Of a stretch of DNA of 5,774 nt, positions 1 to 5,754 are shown one piece after another. Position 1 is the first letter of the stretch. Each line of letters begins with the position of its first letter. The stretch is from Bacteroidota bacterium (GTDB taxonomy: Bacteria; Bacteroidota; Bacteroidia; Flavobacteriales_F; PHOS-HE28). The DNA lies in contig JAEZCB010000104.1 of assembly GCA_023412755.1 (NCBI GenBank), positions 1 to 5,774 of the forward strand, given 5' to 3'. The translations under genes and the position numbers were made by a program. A model generated the notes under the pieces. The model was not told where the DNA came from and did not search any database. It worked only from the letters and a program-made list of their open reading frames with translations.

Positions 1-1
1 C

Positions 2-601
2 GCGATCCCGATCTTCGGTGAAGCGGTTTGGAAAGGCTGGGTCTTGATCGCCATTCTCGCAGTTACAGCGGCCGTTTCGCACTTCGTCGGCAATGCAAAA
101 ATGCCCCTGGCGAAATCGCTGCACAACAAGAACCTGTACACCGACGCCGATACCCAGAGCGCCGACAAACGCACCGCGATCACAGGGACGATCGGTGTGT
201 TGCTGATCGGTTTCGGCATCTGGTGGGCCGATGCCGTGGTCGCGATCATCATTTCCAAAACCGTGGTGAAAGAAGGTGCTGTGAACACTAAGGACGCGAT
301 ACTTGATCTGATGGACCGGCACCCGATGAAGGTCGAACGGCATAAGGAAGATGACCTTGTAGAAAAGATCAATGAGATCGCACTGGCCACCTCATGGGTA
401 AAGGAAGCGCGCGTACGCGCACGGGAGGAAGGCCAGGTCTATTTCGGTGAAGTGTTCGTAGTGCCGCGGCAATCCTCGGTGGATGTAGAAAAAGTCGAGG
501 CGCTAAGCGAGAAGATCCGCGAATTCCATTGGCGGTTGCATGATATCTCAGTGATACCCGTGACGGAGATAAAGGATGTGGAGGATGAGCAAAAGGATTA
601 G
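2..601 (+). CDS. Cation diffusion facilitator (CDF) family transporter, C-terminal part
   Basis: The reading frame is open to the left edge, so only the last 199 codons are visible and the real start lies outside. CDF proteins are inner-membrane divalent-cation exporters, usually dimers, driven by proton antiport. Two hydrophobic segments are visible (about bases 35-95 and 190-260), corresponding to the last two or so of the usual six helices. They are joined by a loop with the family-like stretch KSLHNKNLYTDADTQSAD. A hydrophilic domain follows (about 270-560), starting with DAILDLMDRHP and ending in alternating strand-like and helical segments, as expected for the cytoplasmic CDF C-terminal domain. 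The position of the usual HxxxD metal-site histidine appears to be Thr (codon 152-154), with the Asp kept (164-166). The metal cannot be predicted. The tail is acidic and lysine-rich. Family assignment is fairly secure; substrate is unknown. Confidence 0.82.
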   Translation, partial: AIPIFGEAVWKGWVLIAILAVTAAVSHFVGNAKMPLAKSLHNKNLYTDADTQSADKRTAITGTIGVLLIGFGIWWADAVVAIIISKTVVKEGAVNTKDAILDLMDRHPMKVERHKEDDLVEKINEIALATSWVKEARVRAREEGQVYFGEVFVVPRQSSVDVEKVEALSEKIREFHWRLHDISVIPVTEIKDVEDEQKD

Positions 602-675
602 GATCTTCAGATCGAACATTGGCTGATCGGCACTTTGATCCAATTGAGCGATCTTGAGTTCCGATCTTCGCGCTC
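602..675. repeat. Intergenic run of six GATC sites at roughly 13-base spacing
   Basis: GATC occurs at 602, 610, 625, 637, 650 and 663, and the last four are spaced 12, 13 and 13 bases apart. The units after each GATC are only loosely alike (for example CTTGAGTTCC and CTTCGCGCTC), so this is at best a degenerate tandem repeat. GATCGAAC at 610-617 and GTTCCGAT at 658-665 could pair imperfectly around a 40-base loop. I see no clear promoter or terminator in this gap. Whether the spacing has a function is unknown. Confidence 0.4.
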
Positions 676-1122
676 GTGCTCGCCACCATTACCCTGCGCA
701 AACCCGCCGATGCCGCTGCCGTGGCCCGCATGATCCTGGATTCCTATCCGGAGCGTCGCATCTTCACGTTCACCGGCGATCTCGGTGCGGGCAAGACCAC
801 CTTGATCAAAGGTTTCTGCGAGGCGTTGGGCGTGAAGGAGGGCACCAGCAGCCCCAGTTTCGCGATCGTGAACGAATACCGATCCGATCACGGCTCTGTT
901 CATCACTTCGATCTGTACCGTTTGAAGCACGAGGAGGAATTGGAAGGGATCGGTTTCACGGAGTATATCGATAGTGGGGCCTTCTGTTTCATCGAATGGC
1001 CGGAATTGGCGCAGGGGATGTTACCCGAGGATGTGGTTCGGTCGCATCTTTCGATCGGGCCTGGGCAACACCGCACGATCAGGATCCAAAACGGGTGTTC
1101 GCGATGGCCCATGGAGCTTTGA
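676..1122 (+). CDS. tsaE: TsaE, tRNA N6-threonylcarbamoyladenosine biosynthesis ATPase
   Basis: TsaE is the P-loop ATPase that works with TsaB and TsaD in the cytoplasm to transfer the threonylcarbamoyl group to A37 of ANN-decoding tRNAs. The 148-residue product has the family's usual length and hallmarks in order: Walker A GDLGAGKTT at residues 34-42, TSSPSF at 57-62 (switch-like segment), HFDLYRL at 77-83 and the Walker-B-like FIEWPE at 105-110. The start is taken as GTG at 676. An in-frame TGA at 655-657 limits upstream extension and no ATG lies between, so GTG is the only conventional choice before the conserved core. There is no Shine-Dalgarno sequence, which is normal for Bacteroidota. 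The last ten or so residues are poorly conserved-looking. Neighbours do not belong to the t6A pathway. Identification is very secure. Confidence 0.95.
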   Translation: MLATITLRKPADAAAVARMILDSYPERRIFTFTGDLGAGKTTLIKGFCEALGVKEGTSSPSFAIVNEYRSDHGSVHHFDLYRLKHEEELEGIGFTEYIDSGAFCFIEWPELAQGMLPEDVVRSHLSIGPGQHRTIRIQNGCSRWPMEL

Positions 1123-1131
1123 CCTGCTATG

Positions 1132-1168
1132 ATCGGATCGAACAAGCTACCATGATGTTCGTTCCGAT
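1132..1168. other. Imperfect inverted repeat / hairpin between tsaE and the small ORF
   Basis: ATCGGATCGAAC (1132-1143) pairs with GTTCGTTCCGAT (1157-1168): 11 of 12 positions are complementary with one T-T mismatch, and a further A-T pair (1144/1156) leaves an 11-base loop. It starts 10 bases after the tsaE stop and ends 12 bases before the ATG at 1181. No T-tract follows on either strand, so a classical intrinsic terminator is not well supported. It may be a processing or stability element, a leader structure of the next gene, or an operator-like site. Confidence 0.55.
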
Positions 1169-1180
1169 AGGAATAAGACG

Positions 1181-1360
1181 ATGTCGATGTTCGGCCTATT
1201 CAAAAAGAGGGATCAAGCGAAACAGCTCCAGCGCAAGTATCGCGAACTCTTGAAGCGATCCTACGACCTTTCCACCCGTGATCGTGCGGCCAGCGATGCG
1301 GTCTACGCCGAAGCGCAGGAAGTGCTCAAGCAACTGGAGAAGCGGGAAATGGGGGAATGA
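1181..1360 (+). CDS. Small Lacal_2735-like protein of unknown function
   Basis: This 59-codon gene encodes a highly charged, predicted helical protein. The N-terminus MSMFGLFKKRD, followed by a Lys/Arg/Gln-rich helix, the motif DLSTRDRAASDAVYAEAQE at residues 29-47 and a final amphipathic helix, matches my memory of the Lacal_2735 family, small uncharacterised proteins found mainly in Flavobacteriia. No signal peptide or membrane segment is seen, and the helices could form a hairpin or coiled coil. Two in-frame ATGs compete: 1181 and 1187. Relatives typically begin MFGLFKK, which favours 1187, whereas AGGAATAAG at 1169-1177 is an SD-like purine run positioned for 1181. The gene sits 58 bases after tsaE, behind a hairpin. 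No function can be inferred. Confidence 0.85.
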   Translation: MSMFGLFKKRDQAKQLQRKYRELLKRSYDLSTRDRAASDAVYAEAQEVLKQLEKREMGE

Positions 1361-1381
1361 CCCCTCAAGGTGCCTCGGTCC

Positions 1382-1389
1382 TATATTCG
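1382..1389 (+). promoter_or_regulatory. Candidate Bacteroidota -7 box (TATATTCG) before the methyltransferase
   Basis: TATATTCG matches the known Bacteroidota -7 element TAnnTTTG at five of six fixed positions and ends 25 bases before the ATG at 1415. The identical octamer precedes the outer-membrane protein gene. No good -33 TTTG is seen at the usual distance. If real, it argues that the methyltransferase starts at ATG 1415 rather than GTG 1370, because the box lies inside the longer reading. Confidence 0.4.
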
Positions 1390-1414
1390 CCGCCACCGCT
1401 ACGGCAACCCAAGC

Positions 1415-2278
1415 ATGATCGACCGTTTCAAGGATCTTTACCGATACCTCTCACCTAAATTCCAGTCGGTACATCTGGATTACCATGTGGATGCGCGGCC
1501 CCGGTACGGCCATGGAAAACCGCCCCACCGGCTGTTGTATGAGGTCATCGATCGTGAACGCGATATGTACCGGCAGTATTTGAATGCCTTCCTTGGTCAC
1601 AAGGAACGGTTGCTCACCATACGCACTGCGGATAAGGAGAAGGACGAGAATGAACCGGCCTGGAACAATGGGTTTCTCCCAGGAGCGGACATCGTTGGCA
1701 TCTATGGCATGATCGCGGAACATGCACCTGGATCCTACATCGAGATCGGTTCGGGTAATTCCACCAAGGTGGCACGGAAAGCGATCGCGGAAAATGGCCT
1801 AGCTACGAAGATCACTTCCATCGATCCCTACCCGCGCGCTTCCATCGACCATCTGGCGGATAAAGTGATCCGCCAACCATTTGAAGCGTTGGAGGATCTC
1901 TCGTTCATCGTGGATCAGTTGGGTGAGAACGATATCCTTTTCATCGATAATTCTCACCGCGTTCTGCCGAATTCCGATGCCACGATCTGCTTCCTTGAAT
2001 TGCTGCCGTACCTGAGGAAAGGTGTACTGGTACACATCCACGATATCTATCTGCCATACGACTATCCGCAATTCATGTGCGACAGGTATTACAGTGAACA
2101 ATACATGCTGGCGGCATTCGTATTGGCCGATCCACAGCGTTACCGCACCATTCTGCCCAACTACTTCATCAGCGAGGATGAGGAACTCAGCACGATCCTT
2201 CTACCACTTTGGTCACACCCAAATATGCAAGGGGTGGAGCGGCATGGTGGCTCGTACTGGTTGCGCATCGGTGGGTAA
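1415..2278 (+). CDS. Class I SAM-dependent methyltransferase
   Basis: The 287-residue cytoplasmic protein has a Rossmann-type methyltransferase core in its middle third. Motif I is YIEIGSGNST (residues 108-117), whose glycine-rich loop binds SAM. ITSIDPYP (133-140) provides the acidic residue of strand beta2, NDILFIDNSHR (172-182) resembles the beta4 motif, and VHIHDIYLPYDYP (206-218) carries a His-x-His-Asp cluster that could hold a metal ion. This set resembles Methyltransf_24-type enzymes often found near glycan or natural-product genes. The first ~90 residues are rich in Arg, Tyr and Asp and are not recognised. GTG at 1370 would add 15 residues, but ATG 1415 is preferred because a promoter-like box lies between. 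An RmlD-like reductase follows 29 bases downstream, so methylation of a surface sugar is a reasonable guess only; the acceptor is unknown. Confidence 0.82.
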   Translation: MIDRFKDLYRYLSPKFQSVHLDYHVDARPRYGHGKPPHRLLYEVIDRERDMYRQYLNAFLGHKERLLTIRTADKEKDENEPAWNNGFLPGADIVGIYGMIAEHAPGSYIEIGSGNSTKVARKAIAENGLATKITSIDPYPRASIDHLADKVIRQPFEALEDLSFIVDQLGENDILFIDNSHRVLPNSDATICFLELLPYLRKGVLVHIHDIYLPYDYPQFMCDRYYSEQYMLAAFVLADPQRYRTILPNYFISEDEELSTILLPLWSHPNMQGVERHGGSYWLRIGG

Positions 2279-2307
2279 GGGGAATGATCAAGTAGCTTCG
2301 TGGGCCA

Positions 2308-3267
2308 ATGAAGATCTTGATCACAGGCAGCAATGGGCTTTTGGGGCAGAAGCTGGTGGCCGCCTTGCAGTATGATCCAGCGGTGCAGTTGATCGCCACA
2401 AGCCGTGGTCCCGATCGTACACCCTCGTACCTGCTGCCATTCTCCGCCGATGGGGCCAAGGTGATGCGCAGCCTGGGGCACAGGTATCATCCGTTGGATA
2501 TCACCGTTTGTGCTGCGGTGGATGAGCTATTTAATGAGGTGAAGCCTGATGCGGTGATCCATACCGCGGCCATGACGAATGTGGATGCATGCGAGTTGGA
2601 TCCCGAAGCCTGCCACCTGCACAATGTGAAAGCCACGGAATATCTGGTGCAGGCGGCGAAGCGGGTGAATGCCCATTTCATCCATCTGAGCACGGATTTC
2701 ATATTCAATGGAAAGCAGGGTCCGTATGAAGAGGATGATGCGCCGGATCCCCTTGGCATCTACGGTAATAGCAAACTGGACTCGGAGCGCGTGGTAATGG
2801 ACTCCGGCCTGGAGAAGTGGGCGATCGCGCGTACCATACTCGTGTATGGAACAGCTCCTGGCCTAAGCCGCGGCAACGTGGTGCTTTGGGCGAAGAATGC
2901 GTTGGAGAAAGGACTGCCCATCAATGTGGTGGATGATCAATGGCGGATGCCAACATTGGCAGAGGATCTCGCCGATGGCTGCATTCGCATAGCCAAGCGC
3001 GGAGCCACCGGCATCTATCATCTCTGTGGTCCTGATGGGATGACGATCCTGGAGCTCGTTCAACGGGTAGGCCATTTTTTCGACCTGGATACTTCGGTCG
3101 TCACCCCTGTGAAGAGCGATTCGCTCGGGCAGCCGGCGAAACGTCCGCCAAGGACAGGATTCATTTTGGACAAGGCCCGGCGGGAACTGGGCTATGCACC
3201 CCGCACTTTTGAAGAAGGCCTCGGTGTGTTGCGCATACAGTTGAACACGGTCTTTTCCAATGGCTGA
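2308..3267 (+). CDS. RmlD-like NAD(P)-dependent sugar-nucleotide reductase (extended SDR)
   Basis: The 319-residue protein belongs to the extended short-chain dehydrogenase fold related to dTDP-4-dehydrorhamnose reductase. It starts directly with the dinucleotide-binding loop MKILITGSNGLLG (GxxGxxG, residues 7-13). HTAAMTNVDACE (85-96) and LSTDFIFNGKQGPY (127-140) are RmlD hallmarks, with Thr129 and the YGNSK pair Tyr152/Lys156 as the expected catalytic triad. The C-terminal part has the substrate-side pattern GIYHLCGPDGMTILELV and QPAKRPPRTGFILDKARREL. Length is slightly above the usual ~290, mostly from a longer segment around residues 35-62 before the LDIT motif. No other rhamnose gene (rmlA, B, C) is in the window, so naming it rmlD is not justified; it may act on another nucleotide sugar. 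It follows the methyltransferase by 29 bases, suggesting co-transcription, although TAGCTTCG at 2293-2300 could be a weak promoter box. Confidence 0.87.
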   Translation: MKILITGSNGLLGQKLVAALQYDPAVQLIATSRGPDRTPSYLLPFSADGAKVMRSLGHRYHPLDITVCAAVDELFNEVKPDAVIHTAAMTNVDACELDPEACHLHNVKATEYLVQAAKRVNAHFIHLSTDFIFNGKQGPYEEDDAPDPLGIYGNSKLDSERVVMDSGLEKWAIARTILVYGTAPGLSRGNVVLWAKNALEKGLPINVVDDQWRMPTLAEDLADGCIRIAKRGATGIYHLCGPDGMTILELVQRVGHFFDLDTSVVTPVKSDSLGQPAKRPPRTGFILDKARRELGYAPRTFEEGLGVLRIQLNTVFSNG

Positions 3268-3272
3268 GGTGT

Positions 3273-3280
3273 TATATTCG
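3273..3280 (+). promoter_or_regulatory. Candidate Bacteroidota -7 box (TATATTCG) before the outer-membrane protein gene
   Basis: TATATTCG lies in the 30-base gap after the reductase gene and ends 17 bases before the ATG at 3298. It is the second of two copies of this octamer in the window, both directly in front of a start codon. A T-rich stretch CTTTTCC (3252-3258) lies near where a -33 element would sit but is a poor match to TTTG. This could give the OMP gene its own transcript. Confidence 0.42.
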
Positions 3281-3297
3281 ATACTTGATCCCAGACC

Positions 3298-3963
3298 ATG
3301 CTAAGAAAGATCATCTGCATCATGCCGCTTCTGGTCGCGTGTCAAACCATGCTGGGGCAGTGTTTGGAAAGCGTAGGTATCAGGTATGGCCTCACCGTGT
3401 CCACCTTACGCTCGAAATCGCCGGAAGGCGAAGCCATGTTCAACGGCCAACAACAGGGCCATGCCGCACTGCTGTCGTTGCGTTCATCACGCTGCGGTAA
3501 ATGGGGAGTAAGGACCGATCTTGGCTATGTGCAAAAAGGCGGATGGTGGGGTTGGTCCGGACCCGGCTTGGGCTCTACCCAGGCTCCGCTGCAAGCCCGG
3601 CATAGTTACCTCTCCATATCACCCATGCTGGAGTTTCGCCGCGAATTCGGCCGGTTGGAATTGCGCGGCTTCGGTGGCCCCCGCATGGATCTGCAGCTGG
3701 CCTATACCTCCAACCATCCGTATATGGATGGGTACCGCTCATTCTGGGATCCCGTCTGGGGGGTTACATATGGCGGGGGCATAGGTCACAGTTTTGGCAG
3801 AAGTACCATCGTGGCGGAATACCAGGGCCGTCCGGATCTTTCGGTCTATGGCAATGGCATTGAAGGATCAGGTGGGATGCGCTCGCATTCGCACACATGG
3901 CTCATCGGCCTGGTCCATGAATTCGATGGCACGTGCAAAAGACCCGTGAAGGGATCGGAATAG
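3298..3963 (+). CDS. Putative outer-membrane beta-barrel protein with signal peptide
   Basis: The 221-residue product begins with a basic residue pair and a hydrophobic stretch (MLRKIICIMPLLVAC) ending near LGQC, a typical Bacteroidota export signal with cleavage probably around residue 21. The mature part shows alternating hydrophobic/polar strands rich in Gly, Tyr, Trp and Arg: SVGIRYGLTVSTL, HAALLSLRS, WGVRTDLGYVQKGG, YLSISPMLEFRREF, RLELRGFGGPRMDLQLAY, WGVTYGGGIGHSF, STIVAEYQGR and finally TWLIGLVHEF, a barrel-closing strand with an aromatic residue near its end. This pattern fits a small 8-strand barrel of the PorT/OMP_b-brl type, a family with no single function. LVAC at residues 12-15 also resembles a lipobox, so a lipoprotein cannot be ruled out, but continued hydrophobicity after that Cys favours ordinary signal peptidase cleavage. 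Whether it links to the upstream sugar genes is unknown. Confidence 0.7.
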   Translation: MLRKIICIMPLLVACQTMLGQCLESVGIRYGLTVSTLRSKSPEGEAMFNGQQQGHAALLSLRSSRCGKWGVRTDLGYVQKGGWWGWSGPGLGSTQAPLQARHSYLSISPMLEFRREFGRLELRGFGGPRMDLQLAYTSNHPYMDGYRSFWDPVWGVTYGGGIGHSFGRSTIVAEYQGRPDLSVYGNGIEGSGGMRSHSHTWLIGLVHEFDGTCKRPVKGSE

Positions 3964-4026
3964 GCAGATCGATCCGGATCTATTGGAGCAGGTGTATGTT
4001 CGATCGACCCCGTTTCGCTCAAACTC

Positions 4027-4056
4027 TTTGATTCGTCACATGGCCACCTATCTTGG
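4027..4056 (+). promoter_or_regulatory. Best promoter candidate: TTTG-N18-TATCTTGG before the NSS transporter
   Basis: TTTG at 4027-4030 and TATCTTGG at 4049-4056 are separated by 18 bases, matching the known Bacteroidota -33/-7 arrangement (TTTG or TTG, then TAnnTTTG, spacer about 17-23), with one mismatch in the -7 box. It ends 18 bases before the ATG at 4075. The rest of the 111-base gap (3964-4074) holds four GATC sites and the perfect palindrome GATCCGGATC at 3971-3980, but no clear terminator. The arrangement suggests the transporter starts its own transcript. Confidence 0.5.
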
Positions 4057-4074
4057 GCCACCCAAACGGAGTGC

Positions 4075-5754
4075 ATGACGATCAAGCATAAGGAGGCGTG
4101 GGGCACCCGCGTCGGCCTCATTCTGGCCATGGCTGGTAACGCCGTGGGTCTTGGAAACTTCCTACGGTTCCCGGTACAGGCCGTCAACAATGGTGGCGGC
4201 GCCTTCATTATCCCGTACCTCATCTGCTTCCTTCTCATGGGCATACCCTTGCTCTGGATCGAATGGAGCATGGGTCGTTTCGGGGGGCGCTATGGGAACC
4301 ACAGTACGCCTTTCATCCTGGACAACATGACCAAAAGGGCGTTCTGGAAGTACTTCGGCGTATTCGGCATCTTCACCAACATTGCCGTGGCCTCCTACTA
4401 CTGTTACATCGAAAGTTGGACCATGAGCTATGTGTGGCATAGCATCAAAGGCACGTTCCAAGGTCTGGGACAAACAGAGGTGGCGCAGTTCTTCAACAAC
4501 TACGTGGACATTGGCCATAGCACCACCGGCATTCCATATGAGGCCGTGATCTTCTATGTGGTATGCCTTGCACTGAACACCTTTATCCTTTCCCGCGGAT
4601 TACGTGGCGTGGAACGTGCCGCACAGATCGGTATGCCTCTGCTCATTCTCTTTGGTGCGTTCCTCGCGCTGCGCGGACTCACTCTCGGCACCTCTGGTGC
4701 CACTGCGGAAGTGCCCGATGCCAGCGCATGGGACGGCTTGAATTTCCTTTGGACCCCCCAGTACGACACACTTACCGATCTGCGCGTATGGCTCGCGGCC
4801 GCAGGCCAGATCTTCTTCACCCTCAGCGTGGGCATGGGCACCATACATTGCTATGCGGCGTATGTGAACAGCAAGGACGACATCGCATTGAACTCCCTGG
4901 CGAGTGGTTTTACCAACGAATTCGTGGAGGTTGTGCTCGGTAGTCTTATTGTGATACCGATCGCTGCGGGCTACCTGGGGATGGATTGGGTGAAGGAGAA
5001 TGCGGGCTTCGGCATGGCCTTCCAGACCATGCCATACCTGTTCAACAATTGGGGGCCGTTCCTCAGCACCATGGCCGGTGTGATGTGGTTCGGCCTGCTC
5101 TTTTTCGCCGGTATAACAAGCAGCCTTGCCATGGGCACACCTTGGATGGGCTTCATGCGCGATGAATTCGGATGGGGCAGGGTGAAGGGGGCGGTCTCCT
5201 TCGGTCTTATCGTGCTTCTGCTGGGGCTGCCCACCGTGTTCTTCTTCCAGCACGGCGTGTTCGATGAGTATGATTATTGGGCAGGTACGGTGAGCCTGGT
5301 GGTGTTCGCATTTGCAGAAGTGATCCTCTTCTCGTGGATCTTCGGTGTGGAAAGGGGATGGTCGGAATTGCGTACCGGGGCCGATATCAGGGTGCCTTCA
5401 TTCTATAAATACATCATCAAGTACGTAACACCGATCATGCTCTTCGTAGTGTTCATGGGATCGCTCTTCACACCATTGAACAACGAATGGCAGGGTGCCC
5501 TCACCTCGATGTCCTCAGGCAATGGCTGGCCCTTGGATGATGGTAGCATAGTGAAGATGGTGGCCAACACAGGCATCAACAGGCAGATAGCCGCCACCAC
5601 CGATCCGATCGAGTTGGAAGCGTTGAAGGATAGGAAGTTCTACACCAACATGGCGCGGATCCTGCTTACCAGCGTCTTCGTAGGATTGGGTGTATTGGTA
5701 TACATGGCAGGAAGAAGAAGGGATAGGAACAACGGGAATACCACCACCGCATGA
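4075..5754 (+). CDS. Sodium-dependent amino-acid symporter, NSS/SNF family (LeuT-like)
   Basis: This 559-residue inner-membrane protein couples sodium entry to uptake of an amino acid. Helix 1 is almost identical to my recollection of LeuT: LILAMAGNAVGLGNFLRFP (residues 15-33), then NGGGAF and IPLLWIEWSMGR. LeuT ligand positions appear kept: Na1 (Ala23, Asn28, Thr249, Asn281), Na2 (Gly21, Val24, Ala345, Thr348, Ser349), substrate Val105, Tyr109, Phe248 and Ser251, and the Arg31/Asp400 gate. Two pocket residues differ: Met254 for LeuT Phe259 and Met353 for Ile359. Glu285 matches LeuT Glu290, the acid that replaces chloride in bacterial members. About 12 helices are visible. A polar insert of roughly 50 residues (about 467-521) lies between helices 11 and 12, on the predicted periplasmic side. 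The start aligns within one residue of LeuT's. The stop overlaps the next ATG. The true substrate is unknown; a hydrophobic or sulfur amino acid is plausible. Confidence 0.96.
   Translation: MTIKHKEAWGTRVGLILAMAGNAVGLGNFLRFPVQAVNNGGGAFIIPYLICFLLMGIPLLWIEWSMGRFGGRYGNHSTPFILDNMTKRAFWKYFGVFGIFTNIAVASYYCYIESWTMSYVWHSIKGTFQGLGQTEVAQFFNNYVDIGHSTTGIPYEAVIFYVVCLALNTFILSRGLRGVERAAQIGMPLLILFGAFLALRGLTLGTSGATAEVPDASAWDGLNFLWTPQYDTLTDLRVWLAAAGQIFFTLSVGMGTIHCYAAYVNSKDDIALNSLASGFTNEFVEVVLGSLIVIPIAAGYLGMDWVKENAGFGMAFQTMPYLFNNWGPFLSTMAGVMWFGLLFFAGITSSLAMGTPWMGFMRDEFGWGRVKGAVSFGLIVLLLGLPTVFFFQHGVFDEYDYWAGTVSLVVFAFAEVILFSWIFGVERGWSELRTGADIRVPSFYKYIIKYVTPIMLFVVFMGSLFTPLNNEWQGALTSMSSGNGWPLDDGSIVKMVANTGINRQIAATTDPIELEALKDRKFYTNMARILLTSVFVGLGVLVYMAGRRRDRNNGNTTTA

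Noticed and set aside
1370..1414. GTG at 1370 as the start of the methyltransferase
   Set aside because: The added 15 residues are Arg-rich and uninformative, a promoter-like TATATTCG lies inside them, and ATG 1415 is a standard start; the longer form cannot be fully excluded.
1781..2828. Two GCGATCGC octamers as true HIP1 elements
   Set aside because: Both are in-frame Ala-Ile-Ala codons in genes of a non-cyanobacterial lineage, so they are better seen as part of the general GATC excess.
3331..3342. LVAC as a lipobox making the barrel protein a lipoprotein
   Set aside because: Hydrophobic residues continue past the Cys to LGQ, fitting an ordinary signal-peptidase site, and the rest of the chain is barrel-like; kept only as an alternative.
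3964..4026. Intrinsic terminator after the outer-membrane protein gene
   Set aside because: There are short palindromes (GATCCGGATC, TCGATCGA) but no stable stem followed by a T-run.
3846..4271. Minus-strand ORF of 141 codons spanning the gap before the symporter
   Set aside because: It overlaps the ends of two supported genes on the opposite strand, the product shows no family features, and the gap carries a plausible + strand promoter.
4600..5253. Long minus-strand ORF (217 codons) inside the symporter gene
   Set aside because: It lies wholly antisense to a clearly conserved NSS gene, its product is low-complexity and His/Glu/Gln-rich with no recognisable domain, and it arises from the codon bias of the + strand.
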